Source: Oscillospiraceae bacterium (lineage in GTDB: Bacteria; Bacillota_A; Clostridia; Oscillospirales; WRJC01). From it: a stretch of 64,000 nt of DNA. The position numbers were made by a program, and so were the translations under genes. The stretch is taken from NCBI GenBank assembly GCA_009782405.1, contig WRJC01000003.1, positions 1-64,000 on the forward strand, given 5' to 3'. The notes below the pieces were generated by a model that saw only the letters and a program-made list of their open reading frames with translations, had not been told where the DNA came from and did no database searches. Shown here in pieces: positions 8,036 to 17,372 of the stretch (positions are counted from its first letter, which is position 1; the number at the start of each line of letters is the position of its first letter).

Positions 8036-10988
8036 CCTGGGGATCGACATAGGCTCGACTACAGTCAAAGCCGTCATATTGGACGAAAACGACGAAATCG
8101 CATACAAGCGCTATGAAAGGCATTATTCGAAAGTAAAGGAAAAAACCGCCGAGCTCATAGAACTCGCAAAAGACATATTGGCCCAAAACGAAATAAAAAT
8201 AACGGTGACCGGTTCGGCGGGGCAGGGAGTCGCCCAAATATGCGGCTTTGAATTCGCGCAGGAGGTTTTCGTGACCGGTGAAATGGCGAAAAAATATTAC
8301 CCCGACGCGGATTGCGCAATCGAGCTCGGAGGCGAAGACGCCAAGATCATATTCATAAAAAACGGGCTCGAAGAGAGGATGAACGGTTCGTGCGCCGGAG
8401 GTACCGGCTCTTTCATCGACCAAATGTCGCTTTTGTTAGACGTCACAAATGAAGAACTGGACGCCCTCAGCCTCAAAGCCGAAAAAACGCACGCCATAGC
8501 TTCGCGATGCGGCGTTTTCGCCAAAAGCGACATACAGCCGTTATTGAACCAAGGAGCAAAAAAAGAAAACATCGCCGCGAGCATTTTCCAGGCGGTGGTG
8601 GACCAGACGATAACCGGGCTGGCGCAAGGCAGGGAAATATCCGGAAAAGTGCTCTTTTTGGGAGGCCCGCTGCATTTTTTTTCGGGATTGCAAAAAAGAT
8701 TCATGGAAAGCCTGAATTTGTCCGAAGAAAACGCGATATTTCCCGAAACGTCCCTTTACGCGGTAGCCTTGGGGGCGGCGCTTTCGGCGAAAAATTGCAA
8801 AGTGTCATACAGATTCGAAGACATAATGCGCCTTTTGGAAGAATTTGCCAACGCGCCCAAAAACATCCGGCAAACAGAGCCGTTGTTTGAAAGCGAAGAG
8901 CAATACGAAGAATTCAAAAAACGCCATTTGGAAAGAAGTTTGAAAGAAGCGGATATACGCGAATACGAAGGGGATGCCTATTTGGGCATCGATTGCGGGA
9001 GCACCACGACAAAAATAGTTTTGACAGATGGAAAATGCAATATTTTGTTTAGCCATTATGCCGCAAATTCCGGAAACCCTCTTGGGATAATATTGGAACA
9101 GCTGAAAAATATAAGGAGAGCGTGCGGGGGGAAAATAACGATAAAAGCGGCGGCGGCCACGGGATACGGGGAGGAACTCATAAAAAACGCCTTTTTGGCT
9201 GACTACGGGACGGTGGAGACAGTCGCTCATTTCAAAGCCGCCAAGCATTTCGACGAAAAAGTGGACTTCATTTTGGACATAGGCGGGCAGGACATAAAAT
9301 GCTTCAAAATAAAGGACGGAGCCATAGACAGCATAATGCTAAATGAAGCCTGTTCTTCGGGATGCGGCTCGTTTATCGAAAATTTCGCCAAAAGCATGGG
9401 ATATACAGTCGAAGATTTTTGCAAGGAAGGCATATACGCCAAAAACCCGGTGGATTTGGGTTCGAGGTGTACGGTTTTCATGAATTCCTCGGTAAAACAA
9501 GCGCAAAAGGAAGGCGCTTCGATAAAAGACATTTCGGCGGGGCTTTCAATGAGCGTGGTAAAAAACGTCCTTTATAAAGTCATAAGGATAAACGACGCTT
9601 CCGAACTCGGCGAACGCATAGTGGTCCAGGGCGGAACTTTCCTGAACGACGCGATACTCAGGGCTTTCGAAAAAAAGATCGAAAAAAACGTGACGCGCCC
9701 GAATATAAGCGGATTGATGGGGGCTTTCGGGTGCGCGATCTACGCAATGGAAAAAGCGGAAAAAGACAAATTGCAAAAAAGTTCGATTTTATCGTCGGAA
9801 CAGCTCGATGAATTCTCAAATATTTCAAATTCCGCGAATTGCGGCCTGTGCGCAAATAAATGCGCGATAACTGTAAACAAGTTTTCAAACGGATCGCGAT
9901 ACATTTCGGGCAATAGATGCGAGCGTCCTCTCGGAATCGGGGAAGGCGAAAAACTGCCCGAAATGTACGATTTCAAACTGGAATATATCAAAAGCACAAT
10001 AAAATCGGGGCAAAAAGACCCGGGCAAAAAAACGGTGGGGATTCCTCTCGGGCTGAATTTTTTCGAAATGCTGCCCTTTTGGCGCGCTTTGTGGACAAAT
10101 CTCGGATTTAACGCGGAGATTTCCGATATATCGTCGAGAAAACTGTATCAGTCGGGCCAAAATTCAATCCCTTCGGATACGGTATGCTATCCGGCAAAAC
10201 TCATGCACGGGCACATAGAAAACTTGATAGAAAAAAGCGCCGCCCACATATTTTATCCCTGCATGACATACAACACAGACGAAAAAAAGGGCGACAATCA
10301 CTACAACTGCCCCGTAGTCGCATATTATCCCGAAGTTTTGAAAGCGAACATGGACCGCTTGCAAGATATAAATTTCATGATGCCGTATTTTGACATTTCG
10401 AACAAAAGGAGGTTCACAAAAAAATTTACGGAATATTACGATGCCGTTTCGGAAAAGCTCGAACCCAAAAGCAAAAAAGCCATAAGGAACGCGATAAAAA
10501 AAGCATATAAAAGCCAGGCGCTTTATCATGAAGTCATGCTGGCCGAAGGCGAAAGAGCGGTAAAATCTTCATTGGAAAACAACCAAAAACTGATCGTGCT
10601 CTGCGGCAGGCCCTATCACGCGGATCCCGAGGTAAACCACGGGATAAACAAAATGATAGCTTCGCTCGGATGCGTGACGATAAGCGAGGACGCGGCTTCC
10701 GCGATGAATGAAACAAAAACGAAAACAAATATCTTGAACCAATGGACATACCACGCAAGGCTTTACAGTGCCGCCGAGTTTGCATCCAAGTATGAAAATG
10801 CCGAACTTGTCCAGCTCGTTTCGTTTGGCTGCGGGATAGATGCGATCACTTCGGACGAAGTCCGCGCCATACTCGAAAAAAATTCGAAATTTTACACTCA
10901 GATAAAAATAGACGAGATAAACAACCTCGGGGCGGCGAAAATCAGGATCAGGAGCATGCTCGAAGCAAGCGGGGAAAAGCGCGTATGA
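8025..10988 (+). CDS. Acyl-CoA dehydratase activase (two BadF/BcrA ATPase domains)
   Basis: A 987-residue protein with two tandem ASKHA-type ATPase domains. The first shows LGIDIGSTTVKAVI, GGEDAKIIF and GSCAGGTGSFIDQ; the second shows LGIDCGSTTTKIVL, GGQDIKCFK and EACSSGCGSFIE. The Cys in the G-Cys-GxG loops normally holds an iron-sulfur cluster at a dimer interface. The C-terminal 370 residues resemble the DUF2229/activase-related region, with a Cys cluster NCGLCANKC. The family uses ATP to inject an electron into 2-hydroxyacyl-CoA dehydratases. ATG at 8025 has AAAGG 8 bases upstream and is preferred to GTG at 8016. In many Clostridia this region is fused to the downstream domain as one protein of about 1400 residues; here the two genes overlap by 4 bases. 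Confidence 0.85.
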   Translation: MEYSLGIDIGSTTVKAVILDENDEIAYKRYERHYSKVKEKTAELIELAKDILAQNEIKITVTGSAGQGVAQICGFEFAQEVFVTGEMAKKYYPDADCAIELGGEDAKIIFIKNGLEERMNGSCAGGTGSFIDQMSLLLDVTNEELDALSLKAEKTHAIASRCGVFAKSDIQPLLNQGAKKENIAASIFQAVVDQTITGLAQGREISGKVLFLGGPLHFFSGLQKRFMESLNLSEENAIFPETSLYAVALGAALSAKNCKVSYRFEDIMRLLEEFANAPKNIRQTEPLFESEEQYEEFKKRHLERSLKEADIREYEGDAYLGIDCGSTTTKIVLTDGKCNILFSHYAANSGNPLGIILEQLKNIRRACGGKITIKAAAATGYGEELIKNAFLADYGTVETVAHFKAAKHFDEKVDFILDIGGQDIKCFKIKDGAIDSIMLNEACSSGCGSFIENFAKSMGYTVEDFCKEGIYAKNPVDLGSRCTVFMNSSVKQAQKEGASIKDISAGLSMSVVKNVLYKVIRINDASELGERIVVQGGTFLNDAILRAFEKKIEKNVTRPNISGLMGAFGCAIYAMEKAEKDKLQKSSILSSEQLDEFSNISNSANCGLCANKCAITVNKFSNGSRYISGNRCERPLGIGEGEKLPEMYDFKLEYIKSTIKSGQKDPGKKTVGIPLGLNFFEMLPFWRALWTNLGFNAEISDISSRKLYQSGQNSIPSDTVCYPAKLMHGHIENLIEKSAAHIFYPCMTYNTDEKKGDNHYNCPVVAYYPEVLKANMDRLQDINFMMPYFDISNKRRFTKKFTEYYDAVSEKLEPKSKKAIRNAIKKAYKSQALYHEVMLAEGERAVKSSLENNQKLIVLCGRPYHADPEVNHGINKMIASLGCVTISEDAASAMNETKTKTNILNQWTYHARLYSAAEFASKYENAELVQLVSFGCGIDAITSDEVRAILEKNSKFYTQIKIDEINNLGAAKIRIRSMLEASGEKRV

Positions 10989-12202
10989 GAAAAGATTTCA
11001 AAATTCTGATCCCCGACATGCTTCCCGCGCATTTCAAGCTCATAGGCAAAATAATGGAAAATTACGGCTATGACGTGGAACTGCTGGAAAATACGGGCCC
11101 GAAAATCGTCGAATGGGGTTTGAAAAGCGTGCACAACGATACTTGCTATCCCGCCCTTTTAGTCATCGGGCAATTTATCGAAGCGTTGAAATCCGGCAGA
11201 TACGAAACAGACAAAACTGCGCTGATGATAACGCAGACGGGAGGAGGGTGCAGGGCCTCAAATTACATATATTTGCTTAAAAAAGCGCTCATAAAAAACG
11301 GTTACGGGCAAATACCGATCATTTCCCTGAATTTTTCGGGATTGGACAAAAAATCGTCCTTCAAGTTCACGATCCCGATGGCTTTCCAGCTCGTATATTC
11401 GGTTGTTTTGTGCGACCTCGCCATGCTCTTGTACAACCAGTGCAAACCCTATGAAATAGTCCGGGGCAGTTCCGAAAATGCGCGGGAAGAAGCGTTTTCG
11501 ATGTGCTGCGGGCTGTTCAAAAAAGGGAAAATGGTTTCGTACAAATCCGTAAAAAGCATGTACAGGGATATAATAGAAATTTTCGGCAAAATCGAAAGAA
11601 AAAGCGAAAAAAAAATAAAAGTGGGGATAGTCGGGGAAATATACATAAAATATTCGCCGTTTGGAAACAACGAATTGGAAAATTTCTTGCGCCTTGCGGG
11701 GGCGGAAACGGTAGTTCCGGGGCTTTTGGATTTTTTCATGTACTGCGTGACAAATTCCGTAAACGACAGAAAGCTATACGGAAACAAATTTTTCAAAGCG
11801 AAAATATACAAGATCGCATATGGCTGGCTGCTAAAAAAACAATCGGACGTCATATCCGCCATCAAAGAAAACAGCGCATTCGAGCCTCCCGCGAATTTCG
11901 GCGAAACCATGGAAAAAGCGAAGGAATACATTTCGCCGGGCGTGAAAATGGGCGAAGGCTGGCTTTTGACCGCCGAAATGATAGAACTCATAAATTCCGG
12001 GGCGGAAAATATCGTGTGCGCGCAGCCGTTCGGATGCCTCCCCAACCACATAATCGGGAAAGGCATGATCAAAAAAATAAAGGAAAAAAATCCGAAGGCG
12101 AACATCGTGGCCATAGACTACGATCCGGGAGCCACCAAAATCAACCAGGAAAACCGGCTCAAGCTGATGCTGGCTATAGCAGAACACAATTTTCAAAATT
12201 AA
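10985..12202 (+). CDS. 2-hydroxyacyl-CoA dehydratase-like protein (activase partner)
   Basis: A 405-residue protein that matches the C-terminal HgdB-like part of the large activase-dehydratase fusion proteins. Visible features are NDTCYPALLVIGQF with a conserved Cys, TQTGGGCRASNYI with a second Cys, a linker around residue 190, and a second fold with CAQPFGCLPNHI and a final IDYDPGATKINQENRLKLML. Conserved Cys residues are expected to bind an iron-sulfur cluster. It overlaps the activase gene by ATGA, so the two products are likely made together and act as a complex. The substrate is unknown; no acyl-CoA pathway genes lie nearby, so a role in amino-acid fermentation is not supported by context. 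Confidence 0.78.
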   Translation: MRKDFKILIPDMLPAHFKLIGKIMENYGYDVELLENTGPKIVEWGLKSVHNDTCYPALLVIGQFIEALKSGRYETDKTALMITQTGGGCRASNYIYLLKKALIKNGYGQIPIISLNFSGLDKKSSFKFTIPMAFQLVYSVVLCDLAMLLYNQCKPYEIVRGSSENAREEAFSMCCGLFKKGKMVSYKSVKSMYRDIIEIFGKIERKSEKKIKVGIVGEIYIKYSPFGNNELENFLRLAGAETVVPGLLDFFMYCVTNSVNDRKLYGNKFFKAKIYKIAYGWLLKKQSDVISAIKENSAFEPPANFGETMEKAKEYISPGVKMGEGWLLTAEMIELINSGAENIVCAQPFGCLPNHIIGKGMIKKIKEKNPKANIVAIDYDPGATKINQENRLKLMLAIAEHNFQN

Positions 12203-12223
12203 TAAAAAATTAATAAAAACTAT

Positions 12224-12252
12224 TTGCATTCCAAAAAAAAATTTTGTATAAT
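12224..12252 (+). promoter_or_regulatory. Promoter for the ricin-like lipoprotein gene
   Basis: TTGCAT (12224-12229), 17-base A/T-rich spacer, TATAAT (12247-12252). AGGAG follows at 12281-12285. Confidence 0.65.
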
Positions 12253-12297
12253 GGGATAAAATAAATCAAATTAAAATCGAAGGAGTTGCGTGAGTTT

Positions 12298-13167
12298 ATG
12301 AAAAACCCAAAGAAAGCAAGCAAAATTATCGCGATATTCATGATAGCGGCTTTGTGCCTGCCGTTTGCGCCGGCATGCGGCGCGAAAGAAGATTCTCAAG
12401 CCGGAGCGGAAAACGACGCCGCGACGGAATCTTCCCCCGAACCGGAAACCCCGGCTCCTACCGAACCTACCCCGATTGAACCCCCTACCGAAAAAGAAAC
12501 CGAACCGCCCACCGATCCCCCAACCGACCCGGCCGAACTTCCCGCACCCGATGTAATAGGAAAAAGCGACTCCAACGACGGATATGAAATAATCCCCGGG
12601 GCGAGGTATTACATTTGGTCGCCAAACAGCAATTTGTACCTCACAGCAGACGGCGATTACAAATATGCGGGGCTTTCCCAGGACGACTATACCGGAAAAC
12701 CGGACCAGATGTTTGTGTTCGAAAAAGTCAGGGAAGATGTGACCGACGACGGGACGGTGACCTGCATATACAAAATCAGGGCGCTGGGAACAAAAGAATC
12801 TTATGTGGACATCGACGAGGGGGCCGACGGAGTCGCCGACGGCCAGGGCGTGGTGCTCACTTCGAGCCCGGAATCCGAAGGGAGCCAGGAATGGGTTTTG
12901 AAACTGCAGAAAAAAAGCAAATTGGAAGACGACGACAAAGTGCTTCTCGACGATTTCGGGAACATCGATTTGCCGCTGTTCTCCGTCACGAACCCGGTGG
13001 CGAAAAGAAGGGTTCTCGACGTGAGCGGCGTTTCCAAAAACGCCGGCGGACTCATCCATATGTGGAGCGGCGGCACAGCGAACAACCAAAAATGGTTTTT
13101 CGAGCTTGTGGCAGACGTCGAATCGGGCAAAATAGTTCCGAGAGGCTTGCAAGAACTGGATTATTAG
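12298..13167 (+). CDS. Lipoprotein with Pro/Thr/Glu linker and ricin-type lectin-like domain
   Basis: A 289-residue lipoprotein. The signal peptide ends in FAPAC. Residues about 30-85 are a Pro/Glu/Thr-rich wall-spanning linker. The remainder looks like a ricin-B beta-trefoil: GARYYIWSPNSNLYLTA starts the first lobe, and the QxW-like SQEWVLK and NNQKWFFE close later lobes. Such domains bind carbohydrates or serve as adhesion modules. ATG at 12298 is 12 bases after AGGAG; TTG at 12286 touches the ribosome site and was rejected. It has its own promoter and no clear partner gene. The lectin call is moderate because the trefoil repeats are degenerate. Confidence 0.6.
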   Translation: MKNPKKASKIIAIFMIAALCLPFAPACGAKEDSQAGAENDAATESSPEPETPAPTEPTPIEPPTEKETEPPTDPPTDPAELPAPDVIGKSDSNDGYEIIPGARYYIWSPNSNLYLTADGDYKYAGLSQDDYTGKPDQMFVFEKVREDVTDDGTVTCIYKIRALGTKESYVDIDEGADGVADGQGVVLTSSPESEGSQEWVLKLQKKSKLEDDDKVLLDDFGNIDLPLFSVTNPVAKRRVLDVSGVSKNAGGLIHMWSGGTANNQKWFFELVADVESGKIVPRGLQELDY

Positions 13168-13262
13168 CAAAAAATTCGAATCGTTACGTTTGGATGGACG
13201 CTTGATTTTAATTCGGCGTTCATCACTTTGGAATAATAAAAATTAAAAGAGAGGATTTTGTT

Positions 13263-13985
13263 TTGGGAGAGCAGATAAAATATAAAAGGGTATTGCTTAA
13301 ACTTTCGGGGGAAGCGCTGAGCCAGAACGCCAAGGGAATATTGAATTTCGAAATACTCAAAAACATCGGGCAGAAACTAAAAATATGCATAGAGGAAATG
13401 GGGATATCGTTTGGAATCGTGGTGGGCGCGGGAAATATCTGGCGTGGGACGTTCGGAAAAACCATGAACAGGGCGAGATCAGACCACATGGGAATGATCG
13501 CCACTGTGATAAACGCATTGGCCCTGCAGGACGCGCTCGGATCCGAAAGCATAGATTCAAGGGTGATGACTGCGGTCGAAATGAACAAAGTCGCCGAACC
13601 GTATATAATAAGCAAAGCGCTTTCGCACCTTAACAAAGGCAAGGTATGCATATTCGCCGGGGGGACGGGAAACCCGTTTTTCACCACGGACACGGCATCG
13701 GTCTTAAGGGCGGCGGAAATCGGAGCCGATGTGGTGCTTTTGGCCAAAAACCATGCGGACGGAGTATATTCGGCGGATCCGAACATATTTCCCGACGCCA
13801 CAAAATTCGAAGAACTGGAATACAAGGACATATTGAACGATGATAAATTGCGCGCAATGGATGTCACAACGGCTTCTTTTTCAAAAGAAAACAAAATCCC
13901 GATATGGGTCATAGGCATAGACGACCCCGAAAACATAGTGAAAGCGTTGAAAGGCGAAAAAATCGGCACGCTGATAGAAAAATAA
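13263..13985 (+). CDS. pyrH: UMP kinase
   Basis: A 240-residue hexameric UMP kinase of the amino-acid-kinase fold, converting UMP to UDP with ATP. Diagnostic segments are RVLLKLSGEAL at the N-terminus, GIVVGAGNIWRG, DHMGMIATVINALALQ, FAGGTGNPFFTTDT and the KNHADGVYSADP region. Length is standard. The start is TTG with AGAGAGG 9 bases upstream, which is unusual but fits the conserved N-terminus exactly. It opens the conserved block pyrH-frr-uppS-cdsA; tsf and rpsB, which often precede it, are not present upstream here. Confidence 0.97.
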   Translation: MGEQIKYKRVLLKLSGEALSQNAKGILNFEILKNIGQKLKICIEEMGISFGIVVGAGNIWRGTFGKTMNRARSDHMGMIATVINALALQDALGSESIDSRVMTAVEMNKVAEPYIISKALSHLNKGKVCIFAGGTGNPFFTTDTASVLRAAEIGADVVLLAKNHADGVYSADPNIFPDATKFEELEYKDILNDDKLRAMDVTTASFSKENKIPIWVIGIDDPENIVKALKGEKIGTLIEK

Positions 13986-14061
13986 TTAAAATGTTTACAT
14001 GCACTTTATATTTTTCCGATATAATCGAAAATGCCGAAAATTATTTAAGGAGGACAAAACA

Positions 14062-14616
14062 ATGAAAGCCGATCTGAAAGAATTCGAAGAAAAAATGAAA
14101 AAGCAAATTGGCGGATACGAAAATTTGCTTACCACGATCCGCGCAGGACGGGCAAATCCCGCCATACTCGAAAAAATCCAAGTGGACTATTACGGAACGC
14201 CGACGCAGATAAGCCAAATGGCGGAAATCAAAATTCCGGATGCGAGGACGCTCATAATCAGCCCGTGGGACGCTTCTAGCCTGAAAGCCATCGAAAAGGC
14301 GATAAACTCTTCTGACCTGGGGATAAATCCCATGAACGACGGGAAAATCATCAGGTTGAACCTTCCCGCGCCCACAGAGGAAAAAAGAAAAGAACTCGCG
14401 AAACAAGTCGCGAAAATGTCCGAAGAGGCGAAAGTCCATTTGCGCAACATACGCCGCGACGCCAACGAAAAGTTCAAAGACATGAAAAAAAAGAGCGAAA
14501 TGAGCGAAGATGAACAAAAAAAATCCGAAAAGGATATCCAGGACATGTTGGACAAATTCATCAAGGAAGTGGATGCGGTGACGGCAAAAAAAGACAAAGA
14601 AATCATGGAAATTTGA
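14062..14616 (+). CDS. frr: Ribosome recycling factor
   Basis: A 184-residue protein, the usual RRF length. It splits post-termination ribosomes together with EF-G. Typical motifs are TIRAGRANPAILEKI, VDYYGTPTQISQMA, DARTLIISPWD, GKIIRLNLPAPTEEKRKEL and the C-terminal helix VKHLRNIRRDAN-like segment. ATG at 14062 follows AAGGAGG; an upstream in-frame extension to 13999 lacks support. It lies 76 bases after pyrH. Confidence 0.97.
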   Translation: MKADLKEFEEKMKKQIGGYENLLTTIRAGRANPAILEKIQVDYYGTPTQISQMAEIKIPDARTLIISPWDASSLKAIEKAINSSDLGINPMNDGKIIRLNLPAPTEEKRKELAKQVAKMSEEAKVHLRNIRRDANEKFKDMKKKSEMSEDEQKKSEKDIQDMLDKFIKEVDAVTAKKDKEIMEI

Positions 14617-14619
14617 ATT

Positions 14620-15342
14620 ATGGCGAAAAAATCGGTTTTGGAAATCGCAAGCGGCAGTCTTCCCGATCATGTCGCGATAATTATGGACGGAAACGGGCGT
14701 TGGGGCACAAAACGCGGCTTGCCGCGAAGCGCGGGCCATGCGCAGGGAGCCCAAGCGCTCAGGAAAATCGTGGAATATTGCGTGAAAATAAGATTGAAAA
14801 CGCTGACCGCCTACGCTTTTTCGAGCGAAAACTGGACGCGCCCCGAAGAAGAAATCGAGGCTCTGATGGAAATATTCGACAAGCACATGGATGATTTTTT
14901 GTCAAAACTCGCCAAAAAAGACGTGGAAGTAAAATTCATCGGGGATATAGGCAAATTCGAGGAAATAAACCCTTCGATGCATAAAAAGATGAAAGATATA
15001 CAATCAAAGACGTTCGGAAAAGCTTTGAAATTGAACATCGCGATGAATTACGGCGGAAGGGACGAAATAGCCGGAGCCGCAACCAGGGCGCTCGAAAAAA
15101 ACCCCGGACAAAAACTCACGGCCGAAATGATCGGCGGCGAACTTTACACCGCAGGCCAAAAAGACCCGGATTTGATCATAAGGACGGCGGGGGAAAAGAG
15201 GCTTTCAAATTTTTTGCTTTGGCAGTGTGCCTATTCCGAATTTTGGTTCACCGATGTTTTGTGGCCGGATTTCACCGAAAAAACGCTGAACGAAGCCATC
15301 GTCGATTTTTCAGGCAGAAAAAGGCGCTATGGAGGAACATAG
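14620..15342 (+). CDS. uppS: Isoprenyl transferase (undecaprenyl diphosphate synthase)
   Basis: A 240-residue cis-prenyltransferase that makes the C55 lipid carrier for cell-wall synthesis from farnesyl and isopentenyl diphosphate. The signature HVAIIMDGNGRWGTKRGLPR is near residue 15, with the catalytic Asp; later motifs are LTAYAFSSENWTRP, LNIAMNYGGRDEI and DLIIRTAGEKRLSNFLLWQ. The length is normal. It starts 4 bases after frr and its stop abuts the cdsA start, so it is part of the same operon. Confidence 0.96.
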   Translation: MAKKSVLEIASGSLPDHVAIIMDGNGRWGTKRGLPRSAGHAQGAQALRKIVEYCVKIRLKTLTAYAFSSENWTRPEEEIEALMEIFDKHMDDFLSKLAKKDVEVKFIGDIGKFEEINPSMHKKMKDIQSKTFGKALKLNIAMNYGGRDEIAGAATRALEKNPGQKLTAEMIGGELYTAGQKDPDLIIRTAGEKRLSNFLLWQCAYSEFWFTDVLWPDFTEKTLNEAIVDFSGRKRRYGGT

Positions 15343-16176
15343 ATGTTGAAGCGCATCATAACCGCAGTTGTCGCTCTATTGATTTTCATACCCGCGCTGT
15401 TTTTTTCGGAAACCGTGTTTTTCGACATATTCATAGCGGCGGGGTCATTTATCGGCACGATAGAACTGCTGCGGTGCGTGGGGATCATAAAAAAGCGCGC
15501 AATATCCGCCCCTTCCGTGTTCGTGGCTTTCATAGTCCCGATGCTTTTCCGGTATGTTTCAAATGAAGCGATAATGCTCATTGTCATCGCATATCTTTTC
15601 TATCTGCTGTATGCGGCAGTTTTCGCGAGAAAACAAAACACGACAAACGACATAGCGCTTTGTTTTTTTTCCACCGTTTTCGTGACAATATCGTTTACCA
15701 GCATAATAATAACAAGGCAGCTCCCGCACGGCGAAATCATATACCTGATGATATTTGTCGGAGCCTGGTCGACTGACACCTTTTCATATTTTGCGGGCAG
15801 GCTTTTCGGGAGGCGCAAGCTCATACCCGACGTTTCGCCCAACAAAACGATAGAAGGCGCGATCGGGGGCATCGCGTTTTGTTCGCTGTCATTTGTTTTG
15901 TACGGATATATAATAGCGCGCATAAACAACGTAGAGGCGCAACCGGACTATCTGATACTCGCCTGTGCGGGGTTGGCCACAGCCGTCGTGGCGATACTCG
16001 GGGATTTGTCCATGTCGGCAATCAAGAGAAACTATAAAATCAAAGATTTCGGGACGATATTTCCGGGGCACGGAGGCGTGCTGGACAGATGCGACAGCGT
16101 CATGGCAGTGGCGCCTGCAATCATGATCATCGGCGCGATATTCGTGAAAATAGAACAATATGGGCTATTTATTTAG
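15343..16176 (+). CDS. cdsA: Phosphatidate cytidylyltransferase
   Basis: A 277-residue integral membrane enzyme that makes CDP-diacylglycerol from phosphatidate and CTP. It has about eight hydrophobic helices. The family signature is clear at the C-terminus: LGDLSMSAIKRNYKIKDFG followed by FPGHGGVLDRCDS. GGAGG sits 8 bases before the ATG, inside the end of uppS. The products of uppS, cdsA and rseP all act at the membrane, consistent with this conserved operon. Confidence 0.96.
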   Translation: MLKRIITAVVALLIFIPALFFSETVFFDIFIAAGSFIGTIELLRCVGIIKKRAISAPSVFVAFIVPMLFRYVSNEAIMLIVIAYLFYLLYAAVFARKQNTTNDIALCFFSTVFVTISFTSIIITRQLPHGEIIYLMIFVGAWSTDTFSYFAGRLFGRRKLIPDVSPNKTIEGAIGGIAFCSLSFVLYGYIIARINNVEAQPDYLILACAGLATAVVAILGDLSMSAIKRNYKIKDFGTIFPGHGGVLDRCDSVMAVAPAIMIIGAIFVKIEQYGLFI

Positions 16177-16190
16177 CCTTTGTGCGTGAG

Positions 16191-17369
16191 GTGAAAAAAA
16201 TCAACGTATCAATTTTAGGCTCAACCGGTTCGGTGGGCGCGCAATCGCTTGAAGTTATGGAAAAGCTCCGTGAAAACGGGGGCGACTATAATGTTTTCGC
16301 CCTGTGCGCGAATAAAAGCGTACAAATTCTTGAAAATCAAATCCGAAAATTCAATCCGGAATTTTGCGCGGTCTTCGACAAAAAATCCGCAAGCGACTTG
16401 AAAATAAAAGCGGGCGATACAAGGACGAAAATTTTGGAAGGGATGGAAGCCATAAATTTCATTTCGTCGCACCAAAAAACGAATTGCTTGATCAACGCCC
16501 TGATGGGACAGATAGGGATTGAACCCACTTTGGCTGCGATTAAAGCAAAAAAAAGCATCGGGCTCGCCAACAAAGAACCGCTCGTGGCCGCCGGCGAAAT
16601 ATTGATGTCGGAGGTAAAAAAGCACGGCGCGAAAATATTGCCCATCGACAGCGAGCACAATGCCATTTGCCAGTGTCTTGCAGGGGAAGAAAAAAACGAA
16701 ATAGACAAATTGATTCTGACCGCTTCGGGCGGGCCGTTTTACGGCATGGATAAAAAACGGCTCGAAAATGTGACAGTAGAAGAAGCATTGCGACACCCCA
16801 CATGGAAAATGGGAAAAAAAATAACCGTGGATTCCGCCACGATGATGAATAAAGGCCTCGAGCTTGTCGAGGCTTGCCATCTTTTCGGAGTTTCGCCGGA
16901 TGATATCGAAATATTGATCCACAAAGAAAGCATAATACATTCACTCGTTCAATTCAAGGACAAATCCGTAAAATCCCAAATGGGGCTGCCGGATATAAAA
17001 ATGTGCATACAATATGCGCTTACTTGCGGAAATGGAGGAAAAAGGGAAATCGGGGCGTGTAAAGAACTCGACTTGTCGGAAATAAAAAACCTGAGTTTTT
17101 CCAAACCCGACAATGAAACTTTCGCCTTCCCGGAACTCGCCCGCCAAGCAATGAAACAAGCAGGGACATATCCCGCGGCGATGAATGCGGCCAACGAAGC
17201 TGCTGTAGAGCTGTTTTTGGAAAAAAAGATAGGGTTTTTGGATATATTCGAATTGGTTCGAAATTCCATCGATAAACATAAAAACGTACAAAATCCGGAT
17301 ATATCCGATATTATCGAAACGGCGAAAGAAACGAAAAAAAATATCAGCATTGATTTTTCGGGAGGGTGA
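16191..17369 (+). CDS. dxr: 1-deoxy-D-xylulose 5-phosphate reductoisomerase
   Basis: A 392-residue NADPH-dependent enzyme of the MEP isoprenoid pathway. Motifs: VSILGSTGSVGAQSLEV (NADPH fold), IGLANKEPLVAAGEI, LPIDSEHNAICQCL (metal-binding acidic residues), LTASGGPFYG and HPTWKMGKKITVDSATMMNK. The start is uncertain: GTG at 16191 gives the usual Met-Lys-Lys-Ile N-terminus, but the ribosome site is weak; GTG at 16182 is an alternative. The gene is 14 bases after cdsA. With ispG two genes downstream, the block supplies two MEP-pathway steps. Confidence 0.95.
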   Translation: MKKINVSILGSTGSVGAQSLEVMEKLRENGGDYNVFALCANKSVQILENQIRKFNPEFCAVFDKKSASDLKIKAGDTRTKILEGMEAINFISSHQKTNCLINALMGQIGIEPTLAAIKAKKSIGLANKEPLVAAGEILMSEVKKHGAKILPIDSEHNAICQCLAGEEKNEIDKLILTASGGPFYGMDKKRLENVTVEEALRHPTWKMGKKITVDSATMMNKGLELVEACHLFGVSPDDIEILIHKESIIHSLVQFKDKSVKSQMGLPDIKMCIQYALTCGNGGKREIGACKELDLSEIKNLSFSKPDNETFAFPELARQAMKQAGTYPAAMNAANEAAVELFLEKKIGFLDIFELVRNSIDKHKNVQNPDISDIIETAKETKKNISIDFSGG

Positions 17370-17372
17370 CAT

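Noticed and set aside
13986..14061. Internal promoter between pyrH and frr
   Set aside because: A TATAAT is present, but the nearest -35-like TTTACA is about 20 bases away; too weak to list.
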